A stretch of DNA of 64,000 nt from Iamia sp. SCSIO 61187 (GCF_019443745.1 NZ_CP050948.1:4468001-4532000); one strand, 5' to 3'. Counted from the first letter of the stretch, positions 25,227-34,609 are shown. Numbers and translations are program-made. Notes: generated by a model not told the origin, from the letters alone.

Positions 25227-26078
25227 ATGACCCCCCGAACCCCCCATCGTCGTCGCGTCCCCGCTGCGCTCGCGGCTCTCGGCCTGGCGCTCGTGGCGGT
25301 GCTGGCCGGCGCCCCCGCCCCGGCCTCGGCCTACGCACCGGCCGACACCGCCACCATCCACCCCGGCGTCCAGATGTTCACCGACGGCGCCCAGTGCACG
25401 GCCAACTTCGTGTTCAGCGACGGCACCGACCTCTACATCGGCTACGCCGCCCACTGCGCCGGTCTGGGCGAGGCGACCGACACCGACGGCTGCCTGGCCG
25501 GGACCCTGCCGGTCGGCACCCCCGTCGAGATCGACGGCGCCTCCCAGCCCGGCACCCTCGCCTACAGCTCGTGGGCCACCATGCAGGCCGTCGGGGAGAC
25601 CGACCCCGACGCCTGCGCCTACAACGACCTGGCCCTGGTCCGGATCGATCCCGCCGACCACGACAAGGTCAACCCGTCGGTCCCCCACTGGGGTGGTCCG
25701 ACCGGCATCAACACCACCGGCGTGGGCGCCCTGACCCGGGTCTACAGCTACGGCAACTCCAGCCTGCGGCAGGGCATCACCCTGCTCAGCCCCAAGACGG
25801 GCGTGAGCCTGGGCACCACCGGCGGCGGCTGGACCCACCCCCTCTACACCGTCAGCCCCGGCATCCCCGGCGACTCCGGCAGCGCGTTCCTCGACGCCCA
25901 GGGCCGCGCCCTCGGCGTCCTGAGCACGCTGGCCCTCGCCCCGCTCCCCCTGAGCAACAACGTGTCGGACCTCAACAAGGGCCTGGAGTACATGCGGGCC
26001 CACACCACCCTCGACGCCATCTCGCTGGTGCCCGGCGACCTGGCCTTCGACGGCGACCAGCTCCCCCTCGGCCTGTAG
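25227..26078 (+). CDS. secreted trypsin-like serine protease
   Basis: 283 residues. A signal peptide (basic start, hydrophobic core ALAALGLALVAVLAGAPAPA, cleavage near ASA-YA around residue 36) sends it outside. The catalytic triad of the chymotrypsin clan is visible: His in GYAAHCAG, Asp in YNDLALVRID and Ser in GIPGDSGSAFLD. The cysteine in AAHC probably pairs with another to stabilise the active site. It stands alone; no pro-domain or export gene is near. Natural substrates are unknown. Confidence 0.88.
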   Translation: MTPRTPHRRRVPAALAALGLALVAVLAGAPAPASAYAPADTATIHPGVQMFTDGAQCTANFVFSDGTDLYIGYAAHCAGLGEATDTDGCLAGTLPVGTPVEIDGASQPGTLAYSSWATMQAVGETDPDACAYNDLALVRIDPADHDKVNPSVPHWGGPTGINTTGVGALTRVYSYGNSSLRQGITLLSPKTGVSLGTTGGGWTHPLYTVSPGIPGDSGSAFLDAQGRALGVLSTLALAPLPLSNNVSDLNKGLEYMRAHTTLDAISLVPGDLAFDGDQLPLGL

Positions 26079-26141
26079 CCCACCGCCTCCGGACCGGTGG
26101 TCGGCTCCCCGCCGGGGGGATCCGGTCACCGGTCCGTCGCG

Positions 26142-26993
26142 TCAGGCCAGGGCCCGGACGGCCCGCTCGACGGCAGCCACGGCCAGCAGGCGGACGTGGT
26201 CGAGACGGGCCTCGACCTCGCCGGTGGCCACGGCGACGAGGGCGTCACCGTCGACCCGGGTGTGGGCGGGGACGATCGCTCGCCCGAGCCCGTCGTGGCC
26301 CCCCTGGGCCACCACGAGGCAGCCGAGCCCGTCGAGGCGGGCGTTGGTGGCGATGACCCCGATGGTCGTGTTGCCCATGGGGGCGGGGGGGACGCTGGGC
26401 AGGGCGTCCTCGACGCCGACCAGGCCGGTGCCGTCGGCGTCGATCGAGCCGTAGGCGTTCACCGCGACCAGGGCCGCCACCACCAGCGGACCGGAGCGGA
26501 CGGTGGCCCCGCCCAGGCCCCCGGGCTCGGCGTGCTCGGGCCCCCGCCACTTCCCCACCGTGGCCCCCGTGCCCGCACCGACCCGGCCGTGGGCGAACGC
26601 CCCCTCGGAGGCGGTGGCGCAGGCGAAGCGGCCCTCGGCCGGCCCGGGGCGGATCGACGAGGACCCGACGGCCAGGTCGAACAGCCCGAGGGTGGGGACG
26701 ATCGGCACCGGCCCGGCGGGGGTGGCGAACCCCCGACCGCGGTCCTCCAGCCACCCCATCACCCCGTCGGCGGCGGCCAGCCCGAAGGCGGACCCCCCGG
26801 TGAGGAGCACGGCGTCGATCCGATCGACGAGGCGCCCGGGCACCAGGAGGTCGAGCTCCCGGCTGGCGGGCGCCCCGCCCCGGACCTCGGCCGAGGCGGC
26901 CGTGCCCTCGGGCACGAGCACGACGGTGCACCCGGTCCGGGCCTCGGCGTCGGTCCAGTGCCCGACCGCGAGCCCGCCGACGTCGGTGATCAC
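26142..26993 (-). CDS. P1-family peptidase (DmpA/NylC-like)
   Basis: 283 residues of the N-terminal nucleophile hydrolases related to DmpA aminopeptidase and NylC. The opening DVGGLAVGHWTDAEARTGCT is typical, followed by LLTGGSAFGLAAADGVMGWL and the autocleavage region PMGNTTIGVIATNARL near residue 208, where a threonine becomes the nucleophile after self-processing. Members cleave short peptides, beta-peptides or amide oligomers. GTG start at 26993; 58 bases separate it from the glycosyltransferase on the same strand. Confidence 0.88.
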   Translation of the reverse strand: MITDVGGLAVGHWTDAEARTGCTVVLVPEGTAASAEVRGGAPASRELDLLVPGRLVDRIDAVLLTGGSAFGLAAADGVMGWLEDRGRGFATPAGPVPIVPTLGLFDLAVGSSSIRPGPAEGRFACATASEGAFAHGRVGAGTGATVGKWRGPEHAEPGGLGGATVRSGPLVVAALVAVNAYGSIDADGTGLVGVEDALPSVPPAPMGNTTIGVIATNARLDGLGCLVVAQGGHDGLGRAIVPAHTRVDGDALVAVATGEVEARLDHVRLLAVAAVERAVRALA

Positions 26994-27051
26994 GGCCCCG
27001 CCCCGGAACCGGGGACGATCCCGGGCGCCGGCGCCCCCACCATCGTCCCCA

Positions 27052-28203
27052 CTACGCGGCCGGACCGGGGAGGGCGATGGGCACGTCGTCGGGGACCTTG
27101 CCGGCGGCGACGGCCTCGAGGGCGGCGTCGTAGGCGGGGGCCAGGGCGGCCCAGTCGAAGCGGTCCATGGTCGCGGCGAGGCCGGCGACGGCGGCGCGCG
27201 CCGCGGGGAGGTCCTCGAGCAGGGTGCGGAGCCGTCGGACCATGTCGCCGTAGGCGCCGTACAGGACGGCGTCGTGGAACCGGCGGGGCACGATCTCGGG
27301 GTACGACAGGGCCCGGGGCAGCAGCGGGACGGCGCCCGCGGCCATGGCCTCGACCATGGCCACGCCGAAGAACTCGTGCACGGCGGTGGACACGACGATG
27401 GCCGACCGCCCCAGTAGCCGGACGTACTCGTCCCGGGGGAGGTGGCCGGCGTGCACCAGGCGGGAGCCGAACCGCTCCTCGGCCTCGATGAACTCGCGGG
27501 GGTCGGCGCGGGCGTTGGCGCCGGCCAGGGCGACCCGGAAGGCCAGGCCCTCGTGGTCGAGCCGGCGCAGGGCTCGGAAGAACAGCTCGGGGGCCTTGTC
27601 GTGGTCCCAGCGGTGGCTCCACAGCACGATGGGGGCGCCGTCGTCGTCGCGCTCGGGGTGGTCCCCGGCCACCGCCCCCACGTCGACGCCCACCGGCAGG
27701 AGCGACGTGCGGGCCTGCACGTCGGCCAGCAGGTGGTCGTGGCGCTGGTCGGGCGGACGCGCGAGCAGCTCGGGCAGGGCGCCGAACAGGGCGTCGCGGT
27801 GGAACGCCGAGTTCACGAAGACGTGGTCGGCGGCCACCATCGACGTCCAGTTGCGGTAGGCCATGTCGTCGTCGATGGGCTCGCCGGTCAGGGCGGCCCG
27901 GGCCGGCTGGGTCTCGTGCAGGTAGAGGGCGACGGGGGTGCTGCCCAGCCACGCCCGCGAGTGGCCGCCGAAGGCCGCCACGTCGAGCATCGAGCTGGCC
28001 AGCACGACGTCGGGCGGCCCGTGGGCCTCGACGACCTCCGCCGCCCGCTCGGCCAGGGTGAGGGCGCCGCCCCGGAGGCGCCACCGCCAGTACGCCCCGT
28101 CGTGGGCGACGACGTGCACCTCGTGGGCGCTGCGGCGGGCGAACCCCTCGGCCCACGCCTGGTGCGAACCGGTCAGCCACGGCTCGACCAGCAGGACCCT
28201 CAT
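27052..28203 (-). CDS. glycosyltransferase, tRNA-queuosine mannosyltransferase-like (DUF3524)
   Basis: 383 residues. The N-terminal domain is the DUF3524/QTMAN domain: VLLVEPWLTGSHQAWAEGFA, VLASSMLDVAAF, the motif YLHETQ, and FVNSAFHRDALF. The C-terminal GT-B half has the block VLWSHRWDHDKAPELFF and the donor-site motif STAVHEFFGVAMVEAMAAGA. This is the family of vertebrate GTDC1, which adds mannose to queuosine in tRNA-Asp. The bacterial members are little studied; the natural acceptor here is inferred. No queuosine genes are in the window. Confidence 0.85.
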   Translation of the reverse strand: MRVLLVEPWLTGSHQAWAEGFARRSAHEVHVVAHDGAYWRWRLRGGALTLAERAAEVVEAHGPPDVVLASSMLDVAAFGGHSRAWLGSTPVALYLHETQPARAALTGEPIDDDMAYRNWTSMVAADHVFVNSAFHRDALFGALPELLARPPDQRHDHLLADVQARTSLLPVGVDVGAVAGDHPERDDDGAPIVLWSHRWDHDKAPELFFRALRRLDHEGLAFRVALAGANARADPREFIEAEERFGSRLVHAGHLPRDEYVRLLGRSAIVVSTAVHEFFGVAMVEAMAAGAVPLLPRALSYPEIVPRRFHDAVLYGAYGDMVRRLRTLLEDLPAARAAVAGLAATMDRFDWAALAPAYDAALEAVAAGKVPDDVPIALPGPAA

Positions 28204-28246
28204 CGGCCGACCGTGCCCGGTCCGGCGCCCGCGCCCACCGGTCGGC

Positions 28247-29260
28247 CTAGGACCCCGTCGGGGCCAGCGCGCCGCCGGCCCCCTCGGTGCGCTCGGCCAG
28301 GTCGCGGATCAGCCGGGCGACGTCGTCGGGTCGCTCCTGCATGAGCTGGTGGCCGGCCTGAGGGAGGACCGTGAGCTCGGCGTCGGGCAGGTGGTCGACC
28401 ATCTGGCGGGCGAAGGTCGGCGGGGTGAGGATGTCCCGGCTCCCGACCACCACGAAGGCGGGCACGTCGACCTCGCCCAGCCGGTGCGTGGTGTCGTGGT
28501 CGTGGAGGATCCCGGCCAGGCAGCGTTGGACGGCCTCCTCGTCGGTGCTCTCGATCGACGCCCGCACCTGCTCGATGGCGGCGGCCGACGGGGCCTTGCC
28601 GAACACCGAGCGGATGAGGAACAGCGACAGGTCGTTGCCGGAGAAGCGGAGGCCGCGGACCGGCTTGCCCGAGTCGAGGCGCTCGACGATGAGGGCGCCG
28701 AGGGCCGTCGCCCGGGGGACGAGGAGCGGGACCACGGGGCGGGCCGCGGCGGTGGCGACGAGGCCGAGCCCGCTCACCCTCTCCCGGAGCACGTCGGGGT
28801 GGTCGACGGCGAAGTTGAGGGCGGCCATGCCCCCCATGGAGTGGCCGACGACCAGGGCGTCGCGCAGGTCGAGACGGGTGAGCACGGTGGCGATGTCCCG
28901 GCCCAGCACGGTCATGTCGTAGCCCTCGTCACCCGCGGTCGACCGCCCGTGGCCGCGCTGGTCGAGGGACAGCACCCGGAAGTCCGCGGCCAGCTCGTGC
29001 AGCTGGGGCGACCACAGCTCGGCGTTGAGGGTGATGCCGTGGACGAGGAGGACCGGCCGCCCCTCCCCCCGCTCGAGCAGGTGGAGCGATCCCCCGTCGT
29101 GGCTGGGGACGGTCAGGTGGCGGACGTCCTCGGGCGGGCGGAGGAGGTCGTCGTCGGTCCGCCGGCGGGACCGGACGTGGCGGGCGGCGGCCTTCTCGGC
29201 GGCCAAGCCGGCCCCGGCCAGGGCGCCGACGCGCAGGAGCGTGCGGGTCACGGAGCGCAT
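28247..29260 (-). CDS. alpha/beta hydrolase
   Basis: 337 residues. The N-terminal 35 residues could be a membrane-associating helix. The oxyanion segment is VLLVHGITLNAELW, the nucleophile elbow VVGHSMGGMAALN, the acid VVGSRDILTPP and the histidine LPQAGHQLMQ, so the catalytic triad is complete. It resembles esterases and haloperoxidase-like hydrolases of actinobacteria. Substrate unknown. ATG at 29260 chosen because the frame upstream is GC-biased shadow. Confidence 0.85.
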   Translation of the reverse strand: MRSVTRTLLRVGALAGAGLAAEKAAARHVRSRRRTDDDLLRPPEDVRHLTVPSHDGGSLHLLERGEGRPVLLVHGITLNAELWSPQLHELAADFRVLSLDQRGHGRSTAGDEGYDMTVLGRDIATVLTRLDLRDALVVGHSMGGMAALNFAVDHPDVLRERVSGLGLVATAAARPVVPLLVPRATALGALIVERLDSGKPVRGLRFSGNDLSLFLIRSVFGKAPSAAAIEQVRASIESTDEEAVQRCLAGILHDHDTTHRLGEVDVPAFVVVGSRDILTPPTFARQMVDHLPDAELTVLPQAGHQLMQERPDDVARLIRDLAERTEGAGGALAPTGS

Positions 29261-29363
29261 GGCGTCATCGTCGCACGAATCGCCGGTCCCCCACCGACGG
29301 GCCACCGATCCGATGGCCCGCCGACGGGGGGTCGCGCCCGGCGCGGGCCGGGCCGCGCCCGCG

Positions 29364-29585
29364 CTACGCGGCGGTCGGGGATGCGCCGGGGACAGGCGGC
29401 GCATCCCCGACGACGGGGGGCCGGGCGGGGCCGGCGGCGAGGCGCTCGACGTCCAGGGCGGCGACGGTCCCGCACCAGCAGCGCAGCCGGGCCCGGTGGC
29501 CGGTCGGCGTCGGCTCGAGGGCCAGGAGCCGGCGGGCGGTGAGGAGCACGCGGGCGGCGCAGGTGGGGCACCAGGGATCGAACAT
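29364..29585 (-). CDS. small zinc-ribbon protein
   Basis: 73 residues with two cysteine pairs, CPTC (residues 6-9) and CWCG (about 36-39), which together can hold one zinc in a ribbon. It is otherwise alanine/proline-rich. A strong GAGGAG precedes ATG 29585. Its 3' end, including the stop region, is occupied by a perfect 14-bp hairpin, so coding and termination overlap. The role is unknown; it is divergent from a MocR regulator. Confidence 0.65.
   Translation of the reverse strand: MFDPWCPTCAARVLLTARRLLALEPTPTGHRARLRCWCGTVAALDVERLAAGPARPPVVGDAPPVPGASPTAA
29374..29411 (-). terminator. 14-bp perfect hairpin over the end of the zinc-ribbon gene
   Basis: GTCGGGGATGCGCC and GGCGCATCCCCGAC with a ten-base loop. 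It lies inside the last codons of the minus-strand gene. Likely terminator. Confidence 0.6.
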
Positions 29586-29682
29586 GGCGGACTCCTCGGT
29601 CGGGCGCCGGCCACGGTGGCCGGTGGCGGGACCCCCCGAGCATGGGCCATGGACAGGCGCACCTCACGGGCCATACCATGCC

Positions 29683-29710
29683 GATTGGCCCACGTTCGGT
29701 TGGGCCAATC
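29683..29710. promoter_or_regulatory. MocR operator candidate
   Basis: GATTGGCCCA and TGGGCCAATC are inverted repeats with an eight-base spacer, in a stretch holding five GGGCC(A/G)-like motifs (29643, 29669, 29686, 29702, 29713). It lies between the divergent zinc-ribbon and MocR genes, the usual place of autoregulatory MocR binding sites. Confidence 0.6.
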
Positions 29711-29757
29711 GTGGGCCGATCTCCGGTCCCGGGAGGGCCGCAGGCCCGGAGGACGCC

Positions 29758-31185
29758 ATGCGCACCGTGTCGCCGCCCACCGCCACCGACCTGCCGGCGC
29801 TGATGGCCGGGTGGTCCGAGCGGGGCACCGGGTCGCTCCCCCGCCGGTTGGCCCAGGCGCTGCGCACGCTGCTCGACGCCGGGATCCTGACGCCCGGCAC
29901 CCGTCTCCCGCCCGAACGGAAGCTGGCCGAGATGCTGGCGGTCAGCCGGGGGACGGTGACCACCGCCCTCGACGAGCTGCGGGCGGAGGGGCGGATCGAG
30001 TCCCGCACCGGGCGCGGGTCGGAGGTGGCCGGGGGCGGGCCCCGCCCCGAGGTGCCCCGCCGCATCAGCTCGCACTTCCTGGACGCCGCCGCCGCCATCA
30101 ACCTGTCGACCGGCAACCCGCCCGACGCCACGCACCTCCCGTCGTTCACCCTGACCCCCGACGACCTCACCGCCGAGGGCGGGGGGCACGGTCTGTCGCC
30201 GCAGGGGCTCCCGTCCCTGATGGTCGCCCTGGCCGACGAGGCATCCCGGTCAGGCATCCTCGCCGGCCCCGACCAGGTCCACGTCACCAACGGCTCGCAC
30301 CACGCCCTGGCCCTGGTCGCCGAGGCGGTCGGCGCCCCGGGCGATGCCGTCGTCGTCGAGGACCCGTCCTACCCCGGCGTGTTCGACGTGATCGACCACC
30401 TCGGCGCCCGCGCCATCGGCATCCCCCGCCCGCCCGAGGGCATCGACCCCCACCAGCTCGACGCCGTCCTCGGCGAGCGCCGGCCCGCCCTCGTGTACCT
30501 CCAGGGCGGGGTCCACAACCCGCTCGGGCAGGCCCCGGCCCGGGGTCGCTGGCGGGCCATCGCCGCCGTGCTCGACGCCCACGGCGCGACCGTCGTCGAG
30601 GATCGCGCCCTCGTCCCCATGACCGAGCCCGAGGATCGGCCCGAGCCCCTGGCCGCCCTGTGCCGGACGGCCACGGTCGTGACGCTGGGGTCGATCGGCA
30701 AGGTCGGTTGGGGCGGGCTGCGCGTCGGCTGGCTCATCGGGCCCCACCCGCTCGTCGAGCGGACCGTGCGCCTGCGGACGGTCACGGACCTGGGCACGTC
30801 GATGCCGAGCCAGATCATCACCCGGCGCCTGCTGCCCACCATCGACGCCCTCGCCGCCGGGCGCCGCGCCACGCTCGACACGGCACGGGCGCGGGCCCAC
30901 GAGCGGCTGGCCGACGAGGTCCCCGAGTGGGAGGTGGCCGCCTCCCGTGGCGGGTCCGCCCTCTGGGTCCGGCTGCCCGTCCCCGACGCCATGGGGGTCG
31001 TCCAGGCCGCCCGCCGCCACGGCGTGCTGGTCGCCCCGGGCTCGGTCGCCCGCCCGGGCGGCGGCCCCGACCCGCACGTGCGGATCTGCGTCGACCGCCC
31101 CCATCCGGTGGTCGACGAGGGCCTGACCCGCCTGCTCCGCGCCTGGCGCGAGGTCACCGCCCCCGCGGTCCCGGTCCTCGGGTAG
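29758..31185 (+). CDS. MocR/PdxR-type regulator (GntR HTH plus aminotransferase domain)
   Basis: 475 residues. The N-terminal GntR winged helix (PGTRLPPERKLAEMLAVSRG, then TVTTALDELRAEGRIESRTG) is followed by a type I aminotransferase-like domain with GSHHALALVAEAVG, the strand AVVVEDPSYPG, the proline-rich HNPLGQ, and the PLP lysine in LGSIGKVGWGGLRVGW. Such proteins sense PLP or amino compounds and usually control the divergent gene, here a zinc-ribbon protein, or themselves. Strong GGAGG before ATG 29758. One base separates its stop from that of the convergent membrane protein. Confidence 0.9.
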   Translation: MRTVSPPTATDLPALMAGWSERGTGSLPRRLAQALRTLLDAGILTPGTRLPPERKLAEMLAVSRGTVTTALDELRAEGRIESRTGRGSEVAGGGPRPEVPRRISSHFLDAAAAINLSTGNPPDATHLPSFTLTPDDLTAEGGGHGLSPQGLPSLMVALADEASRSGILAGPDQVHVTNGSHHALALVAEAVGAPGDAVVVEDPSYPGVFDVIDHLGARAIGIPRPPEGIDPHQLDAVLGERRPALVYLQGGVHNPLGQAPARGRWRAIAAVLDAHGATVVEDRALVPMTEPEDRPEPLAALCRTATVVTLGSIGKVGWGGLRVGWLIGPHPLVERTVRLRTVTDLGTSMPSQIITRRLLPTIDALAAGRRATLDTARARAHERLADEVPEWEVAASRGGSALWVRLPVPDAMGVVQAARRHGVLVAPGSVARPGGGPDPHVRICVDRPHPVVDEGLTRLLRAWREVTAPAVPVLG

Positions 31186-31186
31186 C

Positions 31187-32902
31187 TCAGCAGGACGGGG
31201 GTCCGTCGTCGGGCCCGACCGTGACCCGGACGGCGCTCGGGCCGTCGCGGGTCGGGACGTCGATCCGGGCGATGACCTCGCTCCCTCGCGGCATCCCCGA
31301 GGAAGGGCTGGAGAGGGTGACGACGGCCGTGCACCGCTTGCCCTTGGGGAAGTAGCGAGGGCCCGGGCTGAAGCCGTCGTTGCCCGCCACCACGGGTCGG
31401 GCCCCGGCGCGGCGGATGCGGTAGGCCGTCGCGGCGACGAGCTCCGACGGGGCGCGGCCGTGGCCCACGACGTAGTACCGGCCGCCCGCGTCCACCGCAC
31501 GGACGACCGCATCTCCCACCGCTCGGGCCTCGGCGTGGATCGGGAGGTCGGGCTCGGCCTCCGACGGGCCGAGGACGGCGATGGCGACGATGGCGACGCA
31601 CCCCACCGCGGTCACCAGGGCACCGCCGCGCCCGGAGCGAGCGCCCGGACGCAGGGCGACCACGTCGACGGCCCGCACCGCCGCCCATCCGAGCACGAGC
31701 CAGGCCAGCATCCCGACGAGGACCAGCCACCACGCCGTGTAGGTGAGCGTCAGGAACAGCCGGCCGGGCGTCGCCCGCGCCACCGCCGCACCCGCACCGA
31801 CGAGCGCCAGGACGAGGAGGACCGGCACCACGACCTCCCGCTCTCGACGTCGGGCGGCGCGCAGGCCCAGGACGGCGAGCGCGCCGATGACGGCGACGCT
31901 GGTGAGAGCGGCCGTCGTGGGCGCCGGGCGGAAGAACACGCTCTCGACCTGTTCGTCGGGCAGCACGTCGCCACCGACGAAGGCCGGCGGCACGCCCAGG
32001 ACGTCGGCGAGGAGGCGACCCACGAGGCTCCAGGTGGACGGCTCGCCGGGCGCGCCGCGTGCGAGCAGCGTCAGGTTGCCAGGGTCCGAGGTGATCTCGT
32101 CGAGCACCGGGAGGGCCCAGCACACGACGCCGACCACCACCGCCCCGAGGAGGGGACGGGCGCTCCCCGGCGGGAGCCGAAGCCGGTGCCGCAGGCCGGC
32201 GGGGCGGTCGGCCCTCGCGGTCGCCAGCAGCCCGGCGACGAGACCGATCGCCAGGACGGGTAGCGCAGCCACGGCCAGGACCGTGTGGACCTGGGCGCAG
32301 AACGAGGCGACGAGCACGGCCACGGGCAGGAGCCGCAGCTCGCCCATCCCCAGCGACCAGGCGAGGAGGACCAGCAGCACGAGCGGTATCAGGCCGAGCG
32401 CCGGGTTCCACGTCGAGACCAGGCCACCGGGGTTGAGCGCTCGGGACGACAGCGCGAGACCGAGCGCCAGGGCCAGGGCCAACCCCACCCCACCGCGCCG
32501 CGCCGCCAGCCGGACCGATGCGACCATCGCCGACGCCGAGAGCGCGGCGGCGACGACCACGGTCCCCCACAGCGGCCCCCACCGGGCGGTCACCGCGAAC
32601 GGCCAGTAGCCCATCGGCCCGGGGCTGCGGGTGGTCTCGCCGACCTCGGCCGACACCGTGCTCAGCTGCCCGAGCCGGGGGGTGCGCCCGGTGAGGACGT
32701 CGGCGGCCCGGATGCTGATGATCGCCTGGTCACCGATCGGCACCCAGTCCGCGCGGATCACGCGCACGGCGGCGACGATCGACGGCACGGCGACGCAGAC
32801 GGAGATCAGCAGGAGACGCCGCCGGTCGCGCCGGCCGGAGGGCGACGCATCCTCCGCCTCCAGCTCGCCGTCGCCTCGCTCCCGCATCGACCCCTCTCTC
32901 AC
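31187..32902 (-). CDS. large multi-spanning membrane protein, possible GT-C-like glycosyltransferase
   Basis: 571 residues: 25 charged residues, then about 11-12 hydrophobic helices and a 130-residue C-terminal soluble domain (after residue 440). An acidic residue in the first outside loop (DWVPIGDQAIISIRAADVL) with a long series of helices is the general pattern of GT-C polyprenyl-phosphate-sugar transferases, but there is no diagnostic motif. I do not recognise it. The start is either GTG 32902 or ATG 32887, five codons later. It is monocistronic, convergent with the MocR gene. Confidence 0.7.
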   Translation of the reverse strand: MREGSMRERGDGELEAEDASPSGRRDRRRLLLISVCVAVPSIVAAVRVIRADWVPIGDQAIISIRAADVLTGRTPRLGQLSTVSAEVGETTRSPGPMGYWPFAVTARWGPLWGTVVVAAALSASAMVASVRLAARRGGVGLALALALGLALSSRALNPGGLVSTWNPALGLIPLVLLVLLAWSLGMGELRLLPVAVLVASFCAQVHTVLAVAALPVLAIGLVAGLLATARADRPAGLRHRLRLPPGSARPLLGAVVVGVVCWALPVLDEITSDPGNLTLLARGAPGEPSTWSLVGRLLADVLGVPPAFVGGDVLPDEQVESVFFRPAPTTAALTSVAVIGALAVLGLRAARRREREVVVPVLLVLALVGAGAAVARATPGRLFLTLTYTAWWLVLVGMLAWLVLGWAAVRAVDVVALRPGARSGRGGALVTAVGCVAIVAIAVLGPSEAEPDLPIHAEARAVGDAVVRAVDAGGRYYVVGHGRAPSELVAATAYRIRRAGARPVVAGNDGFSPGPRYFPKGKRCTAVVTLSSPSSGMPRGSEVIARIDVPTRDGPSAVRVTVGPDDGPPSC

Positions 32903-33044
32903 ACCCGGCCGGCGAGAGTACTACGAGACCGACGTCACACCTGAGAGACGGTGGTCGCCGGGGGGTCCTGGACGATCAGAGGCGCCTCGCTCCGGGAGGA
33001 CGTCCTCGGCGCGGGCGCCGATGGTGGCCCTGTGCGGGGACGCG

Positions 33045-33121
33045 CCGCTGGCCGCACCCCGGAGGGTGCGGCCAGCGGTGGCGAAGCGGATCAGCGAGGC
33101 GGCCACCCCTGGATGGGGTGG
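33045..33121 (-). terminator. double hairpin terminator after rplL
   Basis: Two hairpins follow the rplL stop: CCACCCC/GGGGTGG (33103-33121) and a perfect 15-bp stem, CCGCTGGCCGCACCC with GGGTGCGGCCAGCGG (33045-33059 and 33064-33078), with a four-base loop. They close the ribosomal protein operon. Confidence 0.8.
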
Positions 33122-33130
33122 ACCTGCGAG

Positions 33131-33520
33131 CTACTTGAGCTCGACGCTCGCGCCCTCGGCCTCGAGGGCCTCCTTGGCCTTCTCGGCGTCCTCCTTGGAG
33201 GCCTTCTCGATGACAGGCTTGGGAGCGTTGTCGACGAGGTCCTTGGCCTCCTTGAGGCCCAGCCCGCTGAGCGAGCGGACGGCCTTGATGACCTTGACCT
33301 TGTTGTCGCCGGCGGCGGTGAGCACGACGTCGAACTCGTCCTGCTCCTCGGCCTCCTCGGCGGCGCCGCCGCCACCGGCGGGGGCGGCCGCAGCGGCCGC
33401 CACGGGGGCGGCGGCGGTGACGTCGAAGCGCTCCTCGAACGCCTTCTTGAGCTCGGACAGCTCCAGCACGGTCATGCCCGCGATGGCGTCGAGGATGTCG
33501 TCAGTGGAAAGGGTGGCCAT
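33131..33520 (-). CDS. rplL: 50S ribosomal protein L7/L12
   Basis: 129 residues. N-terminal dimerisation helices ([20 protein letters not shown]), an alanine/proline/glycine hinge at about 40-60, and the conserved C-terminal domain with [20 protein letters not shown], which binds translation factors. It starts two bases after the rplJ stop, so L10 and L7/L12 are made together as the stalk complex. Confidence 0.98.
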   Translation of the reverse strand: MATLSTDDILDAIAGMTVLELSELKKAFEERFDVTAAAPVAAAAAAPAGGGGAAEEAEEQDEFDVVLTAAGDNKVKVIKAVRSLSGLGLKEAKDLVDNAPKPVIEKASKEDAEKAKEALEAEGASVELK

Positions 33521-33522
33521 GT

Positions 33523-34218
33523 TCAGCTCTCCTCGGTAGCGGCCGACTCGGCCGGGGTCTCGGTGGTGTCGTCGGCCGGGGCCGACTCGGTGGCATCGGC
33601 GTCAGCCGACTCGGTGGTCGCAGCCTCGGCCGTCGCAGCGGCGTCGGCCTCGGCCGGGGTCTCCTCCGCCGCGGGGGCGGGGTCGGTGGGGGCGCCGGGG
33701 GCGCCGCCCGCCTCGATGAGGGCGTTCAGGGCGTAGCTGAACGACCGGGGGACGGCGTCGAGCAGGCTCGCCATCTGCTGCATGGGGGCGGCGAACAGAC
33801 CGGCGATCTCCGCCAGCAGCTGGTCGCGGCTCGGGAGGTCGGCGAGGGCCTTGACCTCGTCGGCGCCGAGCACCGAGGTGCCCAGCAGGCCGCCCTTGAC
33901 GACCAGCGCCGGGTTGGTCCGGGCGAAGTCCCGCAGGGCCTTGGCCACGCCGGCGGCGTCGCCGTCGACGAACGCGATGGCGGTCGGGCCGGTGAGCAGG
34001 TCGTCGATGTCGAGGCCCCGCTCGCGCGCGGCGATCCGCACCAGCGTGTTCTTGTAGATCTTGTAGGTGCCGCCGGAGCTGCGCAGGGCGTCGCGCAGCT
34101 CGGCCATGGCGGGCACGTCGAGGCCGCGGTACTCCGTGAGCACGGCGGCTTCGGCGGCGTCGAGACGCTCGCCCACCTCGGTGACCACGGCGGCCTTCTC
34201 AGGTCGTGGCTCTCCCAT
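33523..34218 (-). CDS. rplJ: 50S ribosomal protein L10
   Basis: 231 residues against about 175 usual. The N-terminal L10 domain is regular ([39 protein letters not shown]). The extra part is a C-terminal tail of some 55 residues of Ala, Glu, Thr and Asp, an acidic disordered extension. L10 anchors the L7/L12 dimers to the ribosome and, in excess, represses its own operon through the leader. Strong GAGGAG before ATG 34218. Confidence 0.96.
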   Translation of the reverse strand: MGEPRPEKAAVVTEVGERLDAAEAAVLTEYRGLDVPAMAELRDALRSSGGTYKIYKNTLVRIAARERGLDIDDLLTGPTAIAFVDGDAAGVAKALRDFARTNPALVVKGGLLGTSVLGADEVKALADLPSRDQLLAEIAGLFAAPMQQMASLLDAVPRSFSYALNALIEAGGAPGAPTDPAPAAEETPAEADAAATAEAATTESADADATESAPADDTTETPAESAATEES

Positions 34219-34372
34219 GGCTCTCCTCTCTCGATCGGGTGGCGCTGCCGAGCGCGAGGACACGAGAGAGAGGAAGCAGGCTTCCCCGCCTCGACTGGCG
34301 GCCCGTGGGCCCTTCGCCACCGTGAGGTGGACCAGCTGTCTCCGGCGAGCAGAGCTCAGATGTGAACAGCGA
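34219..34372 (-). ncRNA. probable L10 leader (autoregulatory mRNA structure)
   Basis: The roughly 150 bases between the inferred promoter and rplJ, read on the minus strand, hold GGAGACAGCTGGTCCACC, a complementary GGTGGCGAAGGGCC and a second arm around GGGGAAGCCTGCTTCC. The position and motifs fit the L10(L12)4-binding leader found before rplJL in most bacteria. Seen by eye; a covariance-model search would settle it. Confidence 0.55.
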
Positions 34373-34402
34373 ACGCTACCGCTGCAACCCCAAGGGGACC
34401 AA
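34373..34402 (-). promoter_or_regulatory. promoter of rplJ-rplL
   Basis: On the minus strand TTGGTC (34402-34397) and TAGCGT (34378-34373) with an 18-base spacer, about 155 bases before rplJ. Confidence 0.5.
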
Positions 34403-34476
34403 ACCCAGACGACGCATGAGCACGACCCCGGCGATGGACCGCCACCAGGCCGCAGCCCGGCGCAGCCGCAGGGGGC

Positions 34477-34493
34477 GTGGGGGGCACCCCCAC
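34477..34493 (-). terminator. hairpin between rplA and rplJ
   Basis: GTGGGGG and CCCCCAC with a three-base loop, about 117 bases after the rplA stop and before the rplJ promoter; a candidate end of the rplK-rplA transcript. The rest of 34403-34609 shows only repeated GCGAGCG motifs and no gene. Confidence 0.45.
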
Positions 34494-34609
34494 ACGAAGA
34501 GGCGTGTGCCCGAGGAACGAGGGCTCCGCCTCTGGGAAGGTCTTCAGCGCGAGCGCAGCGAGGCCCGCTCAGCTCTGAGGAGTGGAGCGAGCGCCAGCGA
34601 GCGAACGAC

